Source: Eleginops maclovinus
Taxonomy: Eukaryota > Chordata > Actinopteri > Perciformes > Eleginopidae
Length of the DNA: 64,000 nucleotides
Direction: 5' to 3'
Assembly (NCBI RefSeq): GCF_036324505.1
Contig: NC_086349.1
Span: 23,832,247 to 23,896,246 of the forward strand
In this document: one piece after another, positions 38,286 through 51,308 of the stretch
Numbering within the stretch: position 1 is the first letter of the stretch
Layout: each line of letters starts with the position of its first letter
Position numbers and translations under genes: made by a program
Notes under the pieces: model-generated
Database searches by the model: none
Told to the model about the DNA's origin: nothing
The model's input: the letters and a program-made list of their open reading frames with translations, nothing else

Positions 38286-39099
38286 TTTCATAAGTTTATA
38301 TTTACTTTGAAATAAAACCCATAGAGAGAATGTGGTTATTCTTACATATGAAACCTCCCATCACCCAATTTTTTTATTTTTTTTTTAACATTCCTGAGCC
38401 GTGCAGAGCCCACCCCCTTCCTAAAACACAGAGAGATCTGCTAGTGACAAATCTTCAAACCAACTTCCTCTCCTTCCTTTCAACTCCAATAATGGCCCAA
38501 CGAGCTAAATTCTCTCAGTCCTGACTCACATCCTCCGTGCCATAATATTTATGCAGCCTATTCAAACGCCGCCCTCATCTAACTGCTCTGTGAATCACAC
38601 CACAGACGACCCTTACATCCTGAATACTAGTCTGAATATTAGTGAGAGATAAAGTGACGCTAACAATGGCTTCCTACAGAGTTTTAATACAACTTTCCAT
38701 ACATTTGAATAATTTTCTTCCACTATTTATCTGCGCAGGAGTCTACAACTGAGGTGTTGACGGTGAACGTCTCATCCGTGCTTTTAAAGGCATTGTTGTT
38801 ATCTCGGGGGCCGGGCTACTTATCTCACAGAGGGAACTGTATGTGAGCAGAAACAATAGGCTTGATTGAGTGCATTCCCTTCAAGGTGTTGGGTTACACA
38901 GGCCTGCTCTCTTTAATAGATGATATCTGTGTGGGGAGACTTTGCCGTGTGATCCTTATCACCGGGGCTTTTATTTTGGAGAAATGGGGCATCTTTCATA
39001 AACTAATTAATTATTCTGAAGGAAGTTGTGGCAGGGTTTAACCCTGAGGCTGCTTTGGGGGTCAGCCCTTTAATATTAGGGAAGAATTAGGGAGGATTT

Positions 39100-39615
39100 G
39101 TTTAATAATTGTTAATAAAAAGTACTTTTTGCAGCAAATATTGCATTAATTTAAGCAGGAATTGTTCGATTTTCACCAAATGTCTTTATTGCCCGCAGCA
39201 TAAACTATTAATTCCACTTGAGGAGAATGAATCTCATGATAGTTGGTTGTATATTAATGCACACATCCTGAAATATTTGATTAAATATGTTATCATACTT
39301 CATTTTACATGTATAAAGTTAACTTATTTCTGCATTTTCTTGCACCATTGCATTCCTTACACCAGTAACCACTTACTTGTATTTCTCTTGCACTATTTTT
39401 ATCATTTTCTATTCAAATATTGTATAAACTATCTGATCTTACATGTATGAAGTAAGCTTATTTCTGCACCCTTGTGATTCTTTCCTTCCTTCTTCTTTTT
39501 CAGCTTCTTTTAAGTTCTTAAGTATATTGTGTTGCACTACAGGAGGACATTTATTGCCAAAACCATACTCAGCTTTTGTGCACATGACAATAAATCCTTT
39601 ATCTTGAATTAATTC
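39100..39615 (+). repeat. retroposon 3' region
   Basis: Contains 'cttgcaccattgcattcctta', 'gttgcactacagg' and the tail 'gcacatgacaataaatccttt'. This is the style of teleost L2/CR1-type 3' ends. No reverse transcriptase frame remains. Confidence 0.4.
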
Positions 39616-40059
39616 TAAGCAGAACCCCCCCAAAAGCACCTTAATTCTCCACGGTAAATACCATTTCATTTCCATTTGAAGAAGACAAATCTCATTCATA
39701 TGTGATTGTACATTCATTCATACCCCCACATGCCCCCTACTTTATGTTTTTTTTCCAAAAGCCCACAATAAGGAAATTAGCCTAACAAAGGCGATGGTAA
39801 TCCACGAGCCAGTCAGAGTGCATGGGTGGGATGCATCCGTAATGACCTGAGAATGACTCTGAGGAATTTTCACACCAATAAGCTGCAGGAGAGCCAGACT
39901 CAAACTTCATATAGTGCTAATCGCTCTGTGGTAAAATTGAAAATGTAAACCAAACTAAACAAAGCCTCTGTCTCAGTCATATGTTAAATGTTTACACTAT
40001 GACCCATTCATTAAACGGTGTCAATCATTCACACCGTCTTTACTTACAGCTATCAGCAG

Positions 40060-41060
40060 AGGTGGAGGAGGTTAAAGACAGGTATGGAATTCAAAATGCT
40101 ACTCAAGAAAAAGTACACATATTGGCATCGAAATGTACGAAAAGTAAGATTTTGTGAGTTTTTTTTTGCCATAAAATGAAATAAAGGAACATGTGGCCTT
40201 ATGTAAATGTCCACAATATAGAGGATTTATGTATCTATATTTTTTATATCAGTTATCATAGCACAAATAAACATCTGGCATTCAAAATCTTACTTAAGTT
40301 AACGTAGAAAAGCATCAACATATACTTAAACTATAAAGTATATTCAATCCAAAGCCATGATGTCACTGTAGTATATATCTATATATTCCTGTAGCCTAGT
40401 GAGACTGTACATTGAACTCAATTTATTCAATACTTCCTTATATTTTGTATTTTTTAGATATGTCTTTTTATTGTGAACGTACTTGCCAGTAATGTACATC
40501 TTTTATTATATTTGTATGTATGGTATCTTTTTTAAACATGTTTACCTCGTTTAATGCTAATGGAACACAATCATTTCCCACTTTTCAGATGAATAAAGTA
40601 TCTATTATGAATCTAAAGTAACACAACTAAAAGTACTCAATATGCCATTTTTTTTAGATTACAATATACAGTGTTATTTCACTGATTTCTGATAAGTGAT
40701 GCATTAATATGTATATTATATTCATTTTGCGGCAGGCAAAGGCAACTTCAGGACTTTTATTCTGCCATTATTATTTTGAGTCAGAATATGTGTGACTTTA
40801 TAAAGGTGTTTTCTTGCAAGTAAATACCCAAAATCAGAAGCGCTTTGCTCCAGTACTTTTCTTGAGACATTCAGAAATTATACATCAATTAGCTTTATGG
40901 GACACAACAATATCTTAATCCACTGTTATTTTTATTCATTTGAACTAACTATCTTGTCAAATAACTGAAGATGAGTATAATATTTGGCATCAATTCTATT
41001 GGAATAGAAAATCCTCAAGTAAAGCACCTGGAATAGGAACTCAGGTACAGTATGTGAGTG
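40060..41060. repeat. AAGTAC-family repeat, interrupted by a retroposon tail
   Basis: Starts 'cagaggtggaggagg...ctcaagaaaaagtac' and ends 'cctcaagtaaagcacctggaataggaactcaggtac'. In the middle, about 40.38-40.62 kb ends in 'gatgaataaagtatctattatgaatc', which looks like a later retroposon insertion. Confidence 0.45.
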
Positions 41061-42207
41061 AGAGAGATGTACTTTTCACCCCTGGATATCAGTAACAGTA
41101 TGACACATTATCAGACCACCAGCAGATCCATAGCTGGGGGTGGGATTCACATATGCTAATAAAGCAGATGTCCGCAGTCCTCGACACATTCCAGGCAGCC
41201 TATAAAAACAAAGCGTCTTTCTTCCCCAAGGAGCAGAGCCCCATCTCTGAGCGCCACAAAGCTTCATATAAACATTTAGTGTTATAACCTGATGATCCCG
41301 CCCCATGCCCGGCCCCTCCCCGCCACTGTCTCTAAAAACAACGTGCGCAATTTGATCCCTTCAAGACCACGGCTTCCCCTCATTAAGGGAGCACTCTGTG
41401 TGTTTGTGTTGTTTGGCCAAGGTGTGGATCTAAAAAAAAAAAAAACTTTCCATGACACTGGAAGTTTCGGGCCACGTCTCTGGCGTCCACTGTGCCCGAC
41501 TCCCGCTGAATTCATCAGCCATTGTTTTCTCTGCGCAGGCATTTATGATGTCACAGCAAACATAAGCTTTGTCCTCAGATGAAGGATCAGCCAGGGTTCG
41601 TGCCCTTATGGGGTCAAACAAACAGCAAATATGGACAGGCTGGATCACGGGGTTGGGTGGACATTATGGTGGCAGTAACCTTATTTCAGGACAGCGAAGA
41701 GAGAACAGGGTGGAGGTTTATTTTCTGGTAAAGAAACCCCCCCAAAAATGGAAGTGAGTCACGTTGCAACCACATCAATTAGGCTTACGGTAATACTTAA
41801 AAAAGCTCAGCCTTAATCTTATCTTGTCGCCCGGCCCCCATCACCATCACCATCCCCTCTCTCCACCTCTTCATTCCTGAGAACCATATCAAAATGAAAA
41901 CAAGAACACTTCCTGGGTCGCTCTGAGAAGTGAAAAGAGATGCAAGATACAAACCACTGCAGCCAGGGGAATTCAGTACATCTGAGGCATTTGTGAATAT
42001 GTGTTTGTTTGATAAAAGGCTTCCTGTGGAGAAACATGTCAGCGTTAATCTGAGTATTAACAATAATCCATATCACTCACTCTGTCCCTAATCGATCCAT
42101 ACACACCCTCATGTTTTCAGATGCATAAGGACAAATTTGGCAGCAGTAGTATCAGTTTGCATTAAGTGCTTTGAAAGCAGGAAAGGTAAACATGGAGTTA
42201 AGCGTGT

Positions 42208-42368
<161 letters not shown>

Positions 42369-43359
42369 TACAAACAATGGCTTGTATCTGTGAAGATCAG
42401 ATTTCCATCATGTTTGTTTTCTTAGGATAAGGCATGTGTGAACAAAGAAAATATTTTGCTTGCTCATGACCATCTGTTGAAACCAGAGGATTTTCTCAAA
42501 TTGTAAATAGGTTTGTTTAATTGGGACTATTCTGACACTGACGAATGACTGAGGTAACATGTTAAATGCCGCTATCGTTGATATAACTTCCTTTTTTTTG
42601 CCTAAAAATGAAAGTATGGCCTTATTCTAAATGTCCACACAATAAGGAACCCATGTCTCTATGTTGTTCTACTCCAATTCTTCACTAGAGTACTTTAAAT
42701 GATTACATTTTAAAGAACAATCCCATCACTTTATAAGAACAAACTTGCAATGAAAGCACCCCCGTACAATGTGACTGTCCTGCGCACTATGAGAACATGG
42801 ATTGAGAAAACACAAAGCAACATGCTGACCAGTGAAAACGATCACCGGCTGTAGCAAAACTGAGCATAAAAAAACAAATCCTGTATCTGTGCACAGCTAA
42901 ACCTGATGGCACACCAGCGACCCACAAAAAAAATATGGCAAACAATTGAGCAATTGTTCCGGCTTCAATACACGGTGAAAACCATGCAAACATTCATTTG
43001 TGTAGGGTTAGTGGCACAGAAACAGGAGCAGGGAAACAATGGCTATATGTCTTTGTTGCCCGACCACAAAAGCTGATAGCTGCTTATTTGCATTCACGAG
43101 ATCACACTCAGCGCTCATTGCTGGTGAAACCCACATCGTTATAAAGGACATTGTTATAAAAAGCAGTGGCTCCGTGCTGGAGATACTGTAGGTTGTCTTT
43201 GTCCAGGAAAGGACTTTTTACAGGCGCTCTCACTGCAGCCTATTGGCTCAGAGTTATGCTTATTTTTCTGCCCCCTGAGGACGGGCGTTAGACTGCTGCT
43301 TTCAATCTTAAAGAAACAACAAAAGAGCCTGTCAGGGGTAATGCTTCCTGACAAGCAAA

Positions 43360-45090
43360 GATAGACAAAAACAACACCCTAAACACTCAGATGCAAAATG
43401 AACACCAGTTGAAAAGGTGAAAAAGCTTTTAGAAAATGTAAAACAAATCAAATGTGACGATTTGACCAGAAACTTCACTTTATGTTGAGGATGATTTGAA
43501 TAAAAAAGAGAGGAAAGACTAGAAATGAGAAATACGACCAACTACAAAGGCCCTCACACCAAGAGTTTGTCCAGTTGTTCTATTGTTTCCAAAAAAAGTC
43601 AAAAACAACATCCTGAACAATAAAATGCCAAATGAATATCCCTGAAAAAGGTTTTTGTTTTTGGGAAATGTGAGAAAGATCCTGATTGTGTCTAATGTCA
43701 AGATTTGATCAGAAACACCACCTTAGGTACTGCATGTTTCGTATAAAAAAAAAAGAGGAAAGACTAGAAAATAAAAGATATGACCACCTATGAAAGGTCC
43801 TTACAGAAAGGGGGTTTCCCAAAGTTATACTGTAAAAAAAGTAAAAAAATGAGACCCTCAAACGCTTAAAAAAGACCCAAAAAATCGTGACAAAGATTTT
43901 GGAAAATGTGAAAGAAATCCTTAGTGTGACTGAGAAGGATTACTTAACGTTGTGCATGCATTGTTAAAAATACAACAGAAAAAAATGACCAACCATAAAG
44001 ACACGTACAACCAGAATGTGCCCAAAAGTTATTCTATTGATTCCAAAAAAATGGATACAAAACAACAACCTAAACCCCAGAACTGCCAAATAAAATCGAA
44101 TGTGAAGATTTCTGTTTTTATCAAATTGATTTAAAAACAATTAAACAAAAACAATACTCTAAACGTTTTAATGCCAAATGAATAATAATAAAAAGGGGAC
44201 AAAGACCACCCAGAAAGCTCCTTACAAAAGCAGCGTTTTCCAAAGTTATGCTTTTTATTCCAAAAGAATAACGTAAAGAATACCACAAGAGAGGTGACAA
44301 CGATTTTTGGAAAATGTGAAAGGAATCCTAAGTGATGTGAAGATTTGAGTAGAAAATCACTTCATTTTGTGCTGGATTTCTTAAAAATTTGAAATTGAAA
44401 CATACAGCAAAACACAAAGGCCAATACAACCAGATTTTCCCCCAAAGTGAAGCTATTGATTCCAAAATAAAGACAAAAACAACCCCCTAAAGACTCAAAG
44501 ATTTGAGTAGGAACATCAGTCCGTGCTGTGCAGCATTCAAACATTTTAAAATGGAATAAATTAGAAAATGAAAGATACGACGACCCCGTAGAGGCAGATT
44601 TTAGGTAATTTTCCTAGTTATTCTATTGAGTCCAAAGAAAGATAACAGTCCAAACACTCTAATGCCAAATAAACAGCACCAAATAAAGTGACAAAGCATT
44701 CAGAGAAAGTAAAAAAAGGTCCTAATTGTGTTTAATACAATTATACTGAGCATGATTTGTTACAAAAAAATACCCTTAACAACTCGAAGGTGCCCCGATT
44801 TATTCTGTTGAGTCAAAAGAAAAGACAAAAGCAAAACCGTAAACACTGAAATTCTAAATAATACCACTAAAAAAAGTGCCAAAGCTTCCATAAAATGTGT
44901 CTAATGAGATATTTTAAGCAAACACATCCATTTATAGTGCATGATTTACTCATCAAAGGAGGAATAATACAAGATTAATCAGCTCACAAAGACCCTCACA
45001 ATAAGATTTGTTATTCTATTGATTCCACTCTTAGACAAACAATAGCCCAATAATGTCGTAGCAAATAATCACATTGCATTCAGAAAGGCA
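43360..45090 (+). repeat. degenerate tandem array, about 8 units of roughly 210 bp
   Basis: The anchor 'ttctattgattccaaa' recurs near 43578, 43824 (weak), 44032, 44245, 44453, 44621, 44803 and 45013, with spacing of about 167-247 bp. Other blocks recur in the same order: 'aaacactctaatgccaaatgaa', 'gtgacaaagattttggaaaatgtgaaag', 'atgtgaagatttgagtagaaa' and 'gtgctgcatgattt'. Unit length variation shows many internal indels, so the array is old. No coding potential. Confidence 0.75.
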
Positions 45091-45479
45091 AATTAAAGTG
45101 TGTTTTTGTTGTGGCATGTGTGTGTGCAAAGATCAATGGGCTCTATCGTGTTGTATTTCTATCACACAGGGAGAAAGAATTGAACAGCGACAAGATAAAA
45201 GCCTCCAGTGCACCGAGAAATCAAAACTCACTTAAGATGTCAATAGTGTCACAGTGAAGAGACGCCTGCATCGGGAAACAAATCCATATCCATACTTTAC
45301 CAATCAGTTAATTTCATTAGGCCATTCAATGCCTCTTACTGATGGGAGAGCAAATTGTGTGCAAACAAAGCAAAGGTCACAAATGTGATGTTGATGTGAC
45401 AGACTGAACCGCAGTGTGAAAAACTGTCTGTTGTGTGGCTCTCTGAACCATTTATAGCCCCCTGGATACCAGAACGTAT

Positions 45480-46035
45480 ACTCAAGTAGTGTACTTTTTT
45501 ATATATTTGTACTCAGGGCTGGTAGGGTTACTCTGAAAATGTAAGCTGTTACAATCCCTAGCTATCCGGTAAAAAAAAAAAGGGAATCAGTAAGCTAAAG
45601 GGAAAAGGGACTCGTACTTTACCTGAGTATTTCCATTTTATGCTACTGTGTACTTCTACTCCACTACATTTATGTAATACCTTTAGTTGCTAGGTAGATT
45701 TGGATTATTGATGTGAAATATAATCTCCCTTAAATCAGACTTTAGTTCACCTGCAGTAAATCCAGCAGCTACCCTGCAGTATACAAAGTCCTTCAAACCA
45801 GCTGCACCTTTACCAGCTCTGAGAACACTTTAATGATCAATCATTATAAAACACATCAGAGATATTATTCTGACCAATCTGCAGAATCAGAACTTTTACT
45901 TTTGGCACTTTAAGTAGATTTGGATGCTGATACGTCTGTACTTTTACATTTGAATGCAGGACTTTTACTGCAACAGAGTATTTCTACACTCTGGTACTTC
46001 TACTTCTACTCAAGTACAACATCTGAGTACTTCTG
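45480..46035 (+). repeat. long copy of the teleost AAGTACT repeat
   Basis: 'tacctgagtatttccattttatgctactgtgtacttctactccacta' through 'ggcactttaagtagatttggatgctgatac' to 'ctcaagtacaacatctgagtacttctgccacctctgg'. The right end is complementary in style to the CAGTGGTGG-AAG-AAGTACTC start seen in other copies. Confidence 0.65.
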
Positions 46036-46171
46036 CCACCTCTGGTAACCTAGTTTAAGCATCACAACGCAAAAGTGGACGGATTACTTTACGTTACTTT
46101 TGGAAAGAATACAAGAGAAGAGAAATATCAACACTTATTTGATACTTGTATCGTAATATAGTGCATTATTA

Positions 46172-46432
46172 GGGCGGTGGTGGCAAAGTCCATAGGGGCT
46201 TGGCCTGGGAACTGGAAGGTCACCAGTTCAAGTCCCCGAAAGACCAAGTGCCACCGTGGTGTCCCTGAGCAAGACACTGGTTACCTACACTGCTCCCCGG
46301 GCGCCGTACATAATGGCAGCCCACTGCTCCTAACACTAGGATGGGTCAAATGCAGAGACCGCATTTCGTTGTCCTAGTACTTGTACTCTGGCAATGACAA
46401 TAAAGTTGAATCTTATTATCTTATCTTATTAT
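46172..46432 (+). mobile_element. tRNA-derived SINE
   Basis: The 5' tRNA-like head has a plausible A box (gtggtggcaaagtccatagg) and a strong B box (agttcaagtcccc). A core follows (gtccctgagcaagacactgg, ctgctccccgggcgccg), then a 3' part 'ctggcaatgacaataaagttgaat' and a short (ATCTT)n tail. This order is diagnostic of a SINE and not a working tRNA gene. The name of the family is uncertain. Confidence 0.85.
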
Positions 46433-47578
46433 GTAAGACATCAGAAGAAAAGAAGAAGCCAAGATATTTAGGATCATAAATGTGTCCTCTAATTTGGTGT
46501 AGAGTTGTAGTTTAAAAATCCTGTTTACTTTAACACATGAATTTAAATCGAACACAGTATTTGTGTTTATTAAATCAAGTTCCTACCTACTCAAATATAA
46601 ATGAAAAGGTATTTAAACTAAAGAACAGGGAAAGTAGACTAAACGGAAACCAGAAAGAAGATTGAGGCAGTACCTCTACTTACATAATATTGCCCTTTAT
46701 TATAAGATGTATTGTATTCCTGTTAGTAATCCCCATTATTAAAAAATGCAAACAGTAATCTGATTACATCTTCTTTTAGAATAATAATGGAATAAAGTTA
46801 CACATTTTTTCTATCCTGATTATGTAATCCTGTTACATGTAATACTAATCATCTACACAGTACTTAAAGTGTCTAAATTAAGTCAACATCGACCAAATGC
46901 AATAACAAAATGCTTTCACATGGACAAAATACGGCTTATATAAGAACCATAATGATATCATACTGACTTCTGCAGAATGAGTACTTCAATATGTTGTTAT
47001 AAAAGTACATTTTGATGCCAATACTTTCTTATTAATGCATTGTTACTTAAGTTACATTTTGAAATCATGACCTATAAGTGTAATGGAGTATTTTAAGACC
47101 GAAGGATTGGAGTGCTTCTTGCAAAAACGCTTCATACTAAATTCATTAACGTTTATTTTACGGCTCACATGTCCACACTGTTTTTAAGTACCTTTCAGGC
47201 TCTCGTGTTGATTTGGTTTCTTCTGCTGCTCTCTGGATCGGTTCATGTCCAGAAGGAATGCATCACAACTTACGATTTCTTTAAGCAGCTGTGAGTGGAA
47301 ATTGCTTTTTGGGGAGACATTTATGACCCCATTCAAAGGCGGACATCTGAAACACAGGAAGGAAGGAGCTGAGAAGAAGTATGAAGAGGTCCATTTAAAA
47401 CACCTTTTGTGTAAATGTGTTTTTATGGTAGATTTAATGTTTTTTCTAATTTATGTTTTTTAATTAAAGCTATATGGAAGAGGATTGGGACCAAATGTTA
47501 AATATTCTTTTGATTTCTGAGAAAAACATCTAAAATTCTAACTTTTTCTCAGAATTCTAAGAAGTAATTTTTTTTTAC

Positions 47579-48063
47579 TGAGAAGTCTGACTTTAATCTC
47601 AGAAACTTGACTTTAATCTCAGATACTTGACTTTAATCTCAGAAATTTGACTTTAATCTCAGAAACTTGACTTTAATCTCAGAAACTTGACTTTAATCTC
47701 AGAAACTTGACTTTAATCTCAGAAATTTGACTTTAATCTCAGAAACTTGACTTTAATCTCAGAAATTTGACTTTAATCTCAGAAACTTGACTTTAATCTC
47801 AGAAATTTGACTTTAATCTCAGAAACTTGACTTTAATCTCAGAAATTTGACTTTAATCTCAGAAACTTGACTTTAATCTCAGAAATTTGACTTTAATCTC
47901 AGAAACTTGACTTTAATCTCAGAAATTTGACTTTAATCTCAGAAACTTGACTTTAATCTCAGAAATTTGACTTAAACCTCAGAAACTTGACTTTAATCTC
48001 AGAAATTTGACTTAAATCTCAGAAACTTGACTTTAATCTCAGAAACTTGACTTTAATCTCAAA
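47579..48063 (+). repeat. 20-bp minisatellite, about 24 units
   Basis: The unit is AGAAACTTGACTTTAATCTC. From about 47701 to 48000 units alternate between AGAAAC and AGAAAT, giving a 40-bp higher-order repeat. Flanks (47.5-47.58 and 48.11-48.20 kb) carry diverged 'gactttaa(t/c)ctc' remnants. No spacers, so it is not CRISPR-like. Confidence 0.97.
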
Positions 48064-49134
48064 ATCCTTAGAAAAAAAATTATGATTCACTTTTTGCATA
48101 ATTACGATTCTCAGAATTGTTCAAACTTTTTTTTTTTCGCCCAGAATTTATATTTTAATCTCGAAACTCAGACTTTAACCTCAAGATTTAAAGAAAAAAT
48201 GATTCACTTTTGGTCAACATCTATCACATGGGTCCATAATCTTCATCTGGAAATCTTGAAATAAGGGGAATCATTCAATATTCCATCAAAATATACATTA
48301 AACACATCAGAAATTGCACGGTTTCTCAAACTCTAAATATGCTGTAGAAAAAGCATTCAACTCACTCATGTCGTCACATGTAGACCGGGAGAGAGGGGGG
48401 AGGGGAGGAAATGGGCTCTCCTCCTCAAGGGTGCTCAGGATTAGGGCCTGGAAGTCTGTTAGATAATAGATCAAAGAGATACACCAGAGAGCACTTCTTG
48501 CTTTTTCCCACATACATCTCATCCTCGTACATAATAGAATCTCAGCTTTTTTTTTTTAGGAATTCCACCTGAAGATCAGACGACGACACTTTGGTCCTGG
48601 AATCACACAGCGTTGAAAAGGGTCAGCAGTGACACCGAGGATCCTTCGAATATAAAGTGACAATGCAAGGGCATAATTTATCCCGGTTCACATGAGGAGA
48701 AGGACAAGGGGCTCTTTATGAACGGGTTACATTTTCCACTATCCACTTGTTTCACGTCCCTGAAAAAGTGAAGGAATTTTTGGTTTCATCAATTGGGAGT
48801 ATTTTCTGTTACTGGAAGGAGTAATTCAAAAGTTAAAACTCCAATTGCTCTCTTATAAATTCAGAAATATGGTCATTTATCCTACAAGTGGGATTTAAAT
48901 AGTTATAGCAGTCATTGATCATTCAGTTTCCATGGTGGAAGACGTTTTTGGATGGTACTTCAGTAAAGTACAATAGACAAATACTGACTGTAAAAGTCCT
49001 GCATTGAAAACATCACTGAACAGTATGACAGTATTATCAGGAAACTAAACTTAAAAGAAAAGTACATTGTTGTATCAGAACGGAAATTAATGCTGCCTTT
49101 TCATGCAAGCTGGATTTTGATGTTGAGCAAAAGG

Positions 49135-49215
49135 TAGATAGATATATACTTTATTTATCCCAATTTGGGAAATGATTTACTGGGAGCTCCTGCAACAGGC
49201 TGCCACCTAGCATGG
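49135..49215 (-). repeat. retroposon 3' tail on the minus strand
   Basis: The minus strand reads 'catttcccaaattgggataaataaagtatatatctatc', a characteristic 3' end of teleost SINE/LINE copies. Confidence 0.5.
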
Positions 49216-50150
49216 CGCCAACAGGAGCTAATATGCTATATTATAGGTACGTTCATCTGCAACAGCGTATCGTTTTGTATAAACGGATGATCTAAATTGT
49301 ATGTTAAATATTAAGAGTGAAACATTAATGTAAATATGCCTCTAATCTTCCAGAGTTAAAGGAGAATATTCATACCCCTCTTGGCCTCAAATTTGAAAAG
49401 CTACAACCAGCAGCAGGATAGCTTAGCGACAGCTGGCATGCTACGTCCTAAGTGAATTAAACTGCCTACTAGCACATCTAAAGCTTAGAAGTGAACACAA
49501 AATGAACATGTTTGTAAGTTTAACTCTTCTCTACATGCCTCAGCTTTAGATTTATTAAAGAATATATATGAGTCTTGCCCATTCTCTCATCTAGCCTTGA
49601 CAGGTATTTCTGAAAATGACTATTCCTTTAATCTGTAACTAGTAGCAGCTAGTGGCCATATCTGTCAGTAGCGTTTAAGAAAAATATCAAATATGCACAC
49701 CTGAATGTAGTGAAATGTAAGTGTAAGTAGCATTGAAAAAGGTAGAAATATCATCTCCAATAGCTAAAAAAAAAAGCCTTAACAAGTAAAATATATACAT
49801 TTTAACAGGGTAATACACCACAACATCATCAGGTCATGCCATGAAAAAAGGGCAGGGCTTTTATACTATGTTCTGGTATACCATTTCCGGCACAAGTCAG
49901 TTTCACTTATGCAACACAAAGCAACTGTGCGGTGAGACTTCCATCAAATAACTTCATCTGAGTATGTGGCCACGCTGAGTCTGCATCAGCCGAGCCATTA
50001 GTGCCGAGGGACGAGAAACAAATCAATGTCATCTGTCCAGAGAGAGACTCTTATTCAGGTGCAGCCTTCAATCTCTGCTCATACTAAGTGCTGAAGTCTG
50101 AATGCAAAAAAATGGCCACAATTATAAAAAGCCACGAGCCAAAAAGGCAC

Positions 50151-50156
50151 TTTATT
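50151..50156 (-). terminator. zfp64: candidate zfp64 polyadenylation signal
   Basis: AATAAA on the minus strand, followed within 40 nt by T/GT-rich sequence (gtgcctttttggctcgtggc). It would give a 3'UTR of about 1.15 kb. An alternative AATAAA is at 50422-50427. Confidence 0.4.
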
Positions 50157-51308
50157 GAAAAATCTATCAGGAGAGCAACTTGACTTTTTAAAAGTAAGAC
50201 CTTGATTTGCAATATTTTATACAAATGTACTTTATAGATTCAGATTGAAAGAGAGAAAAGGCTACACATACAGAATAGGTAGAGTCAATACAACACCGCA
50301 ATATTCCACCAGTATCAGAGTGAACTTCACCTGTGGCACTCTGCTGCCACCTAGTGGACACACGAGAGAACTCCATGAAAGACATTCATTCAATTTCAAG
50401 TTGTGTCCATTTGATTCAGGCTTTATTCTTTTCTTTAGATTGCCTAACATGTAACCTTGTTTTAATAACATTTGAAATAAGGTATTATTTTGATGCCTCC
50501 AATGATTACACATCAACAGAAATATGTGAAAGTTGGTCCAAATGATTAACAGGGTTCCCACGAAAAAGCTCCTCTGTTGAAACGTGATTAAAAGACCCGA
50601 GTATTCGGCTTTAAACATTGCTATATATCCTTGCTTTCATGCTGAAAATAAATAGCCAGAAAACCAACTACTTCTCTATATGTACAAAAACAAGCTAGAT
50701 AGCATGTCAATTTTAGCCACTTGCTAACCATTTTAACATGATTCAATTGTTTAAAACCACTCATCCAACTTTCTAACATGTGACATGACTGAGAACATTT
50801 CAACACCATAACCAAGAGCAGTCTACTCCTACTGACCTTCTCTATTTATCCCATTAATTATGAGCATAACCACAACTTTCTGAAGGCAACGTCATTTTAT
50901 ATGAGGAGCTATGATGGCGTTTAATCCATTCTCAGGTAAAAAGAAAATAGGATAACGTTTAAAAATAATTCCAGGACATTATTTTCCATTTTTTCCATGT
51001 GTTTCGGATCGTTTTTTCAAGGTCTTTTCACGACGTGTGAGAACCCTGATCAACGTTTTCGTCCTCAGAAGTGATTCAGTGTTAAACATGATGACATATT
51101 GTAGTGAACTACTGCGCTACGACAATTAAGACATCTAAAACCTGAAAATAATGAAGTCAGCATTATTGTTACTTAGTGATTGATGATAAAATAGTTGGAA
51201 ACAAAAGCTGTTACTGTCCTGTAGATACGTGACCTAAAGAGTTCTTACTGGCAAAGAAATAGCTTATAAGCAGTTATAGTCTTCATGGTCTTATAAAAAA
51301 CCCTCCGT

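Noticed and set aside
46172..46245. tRNA-like sequence with A and B boxes
   Set aside because: It is the head of a SINE with core and tail attached, and does not fold into a standard cloverleaf by eye.
47579..48063. CRISPR-like regular repeats
   Set aside because: Units are directly adjacent with no unique spacers and the genome is eukaryotic.
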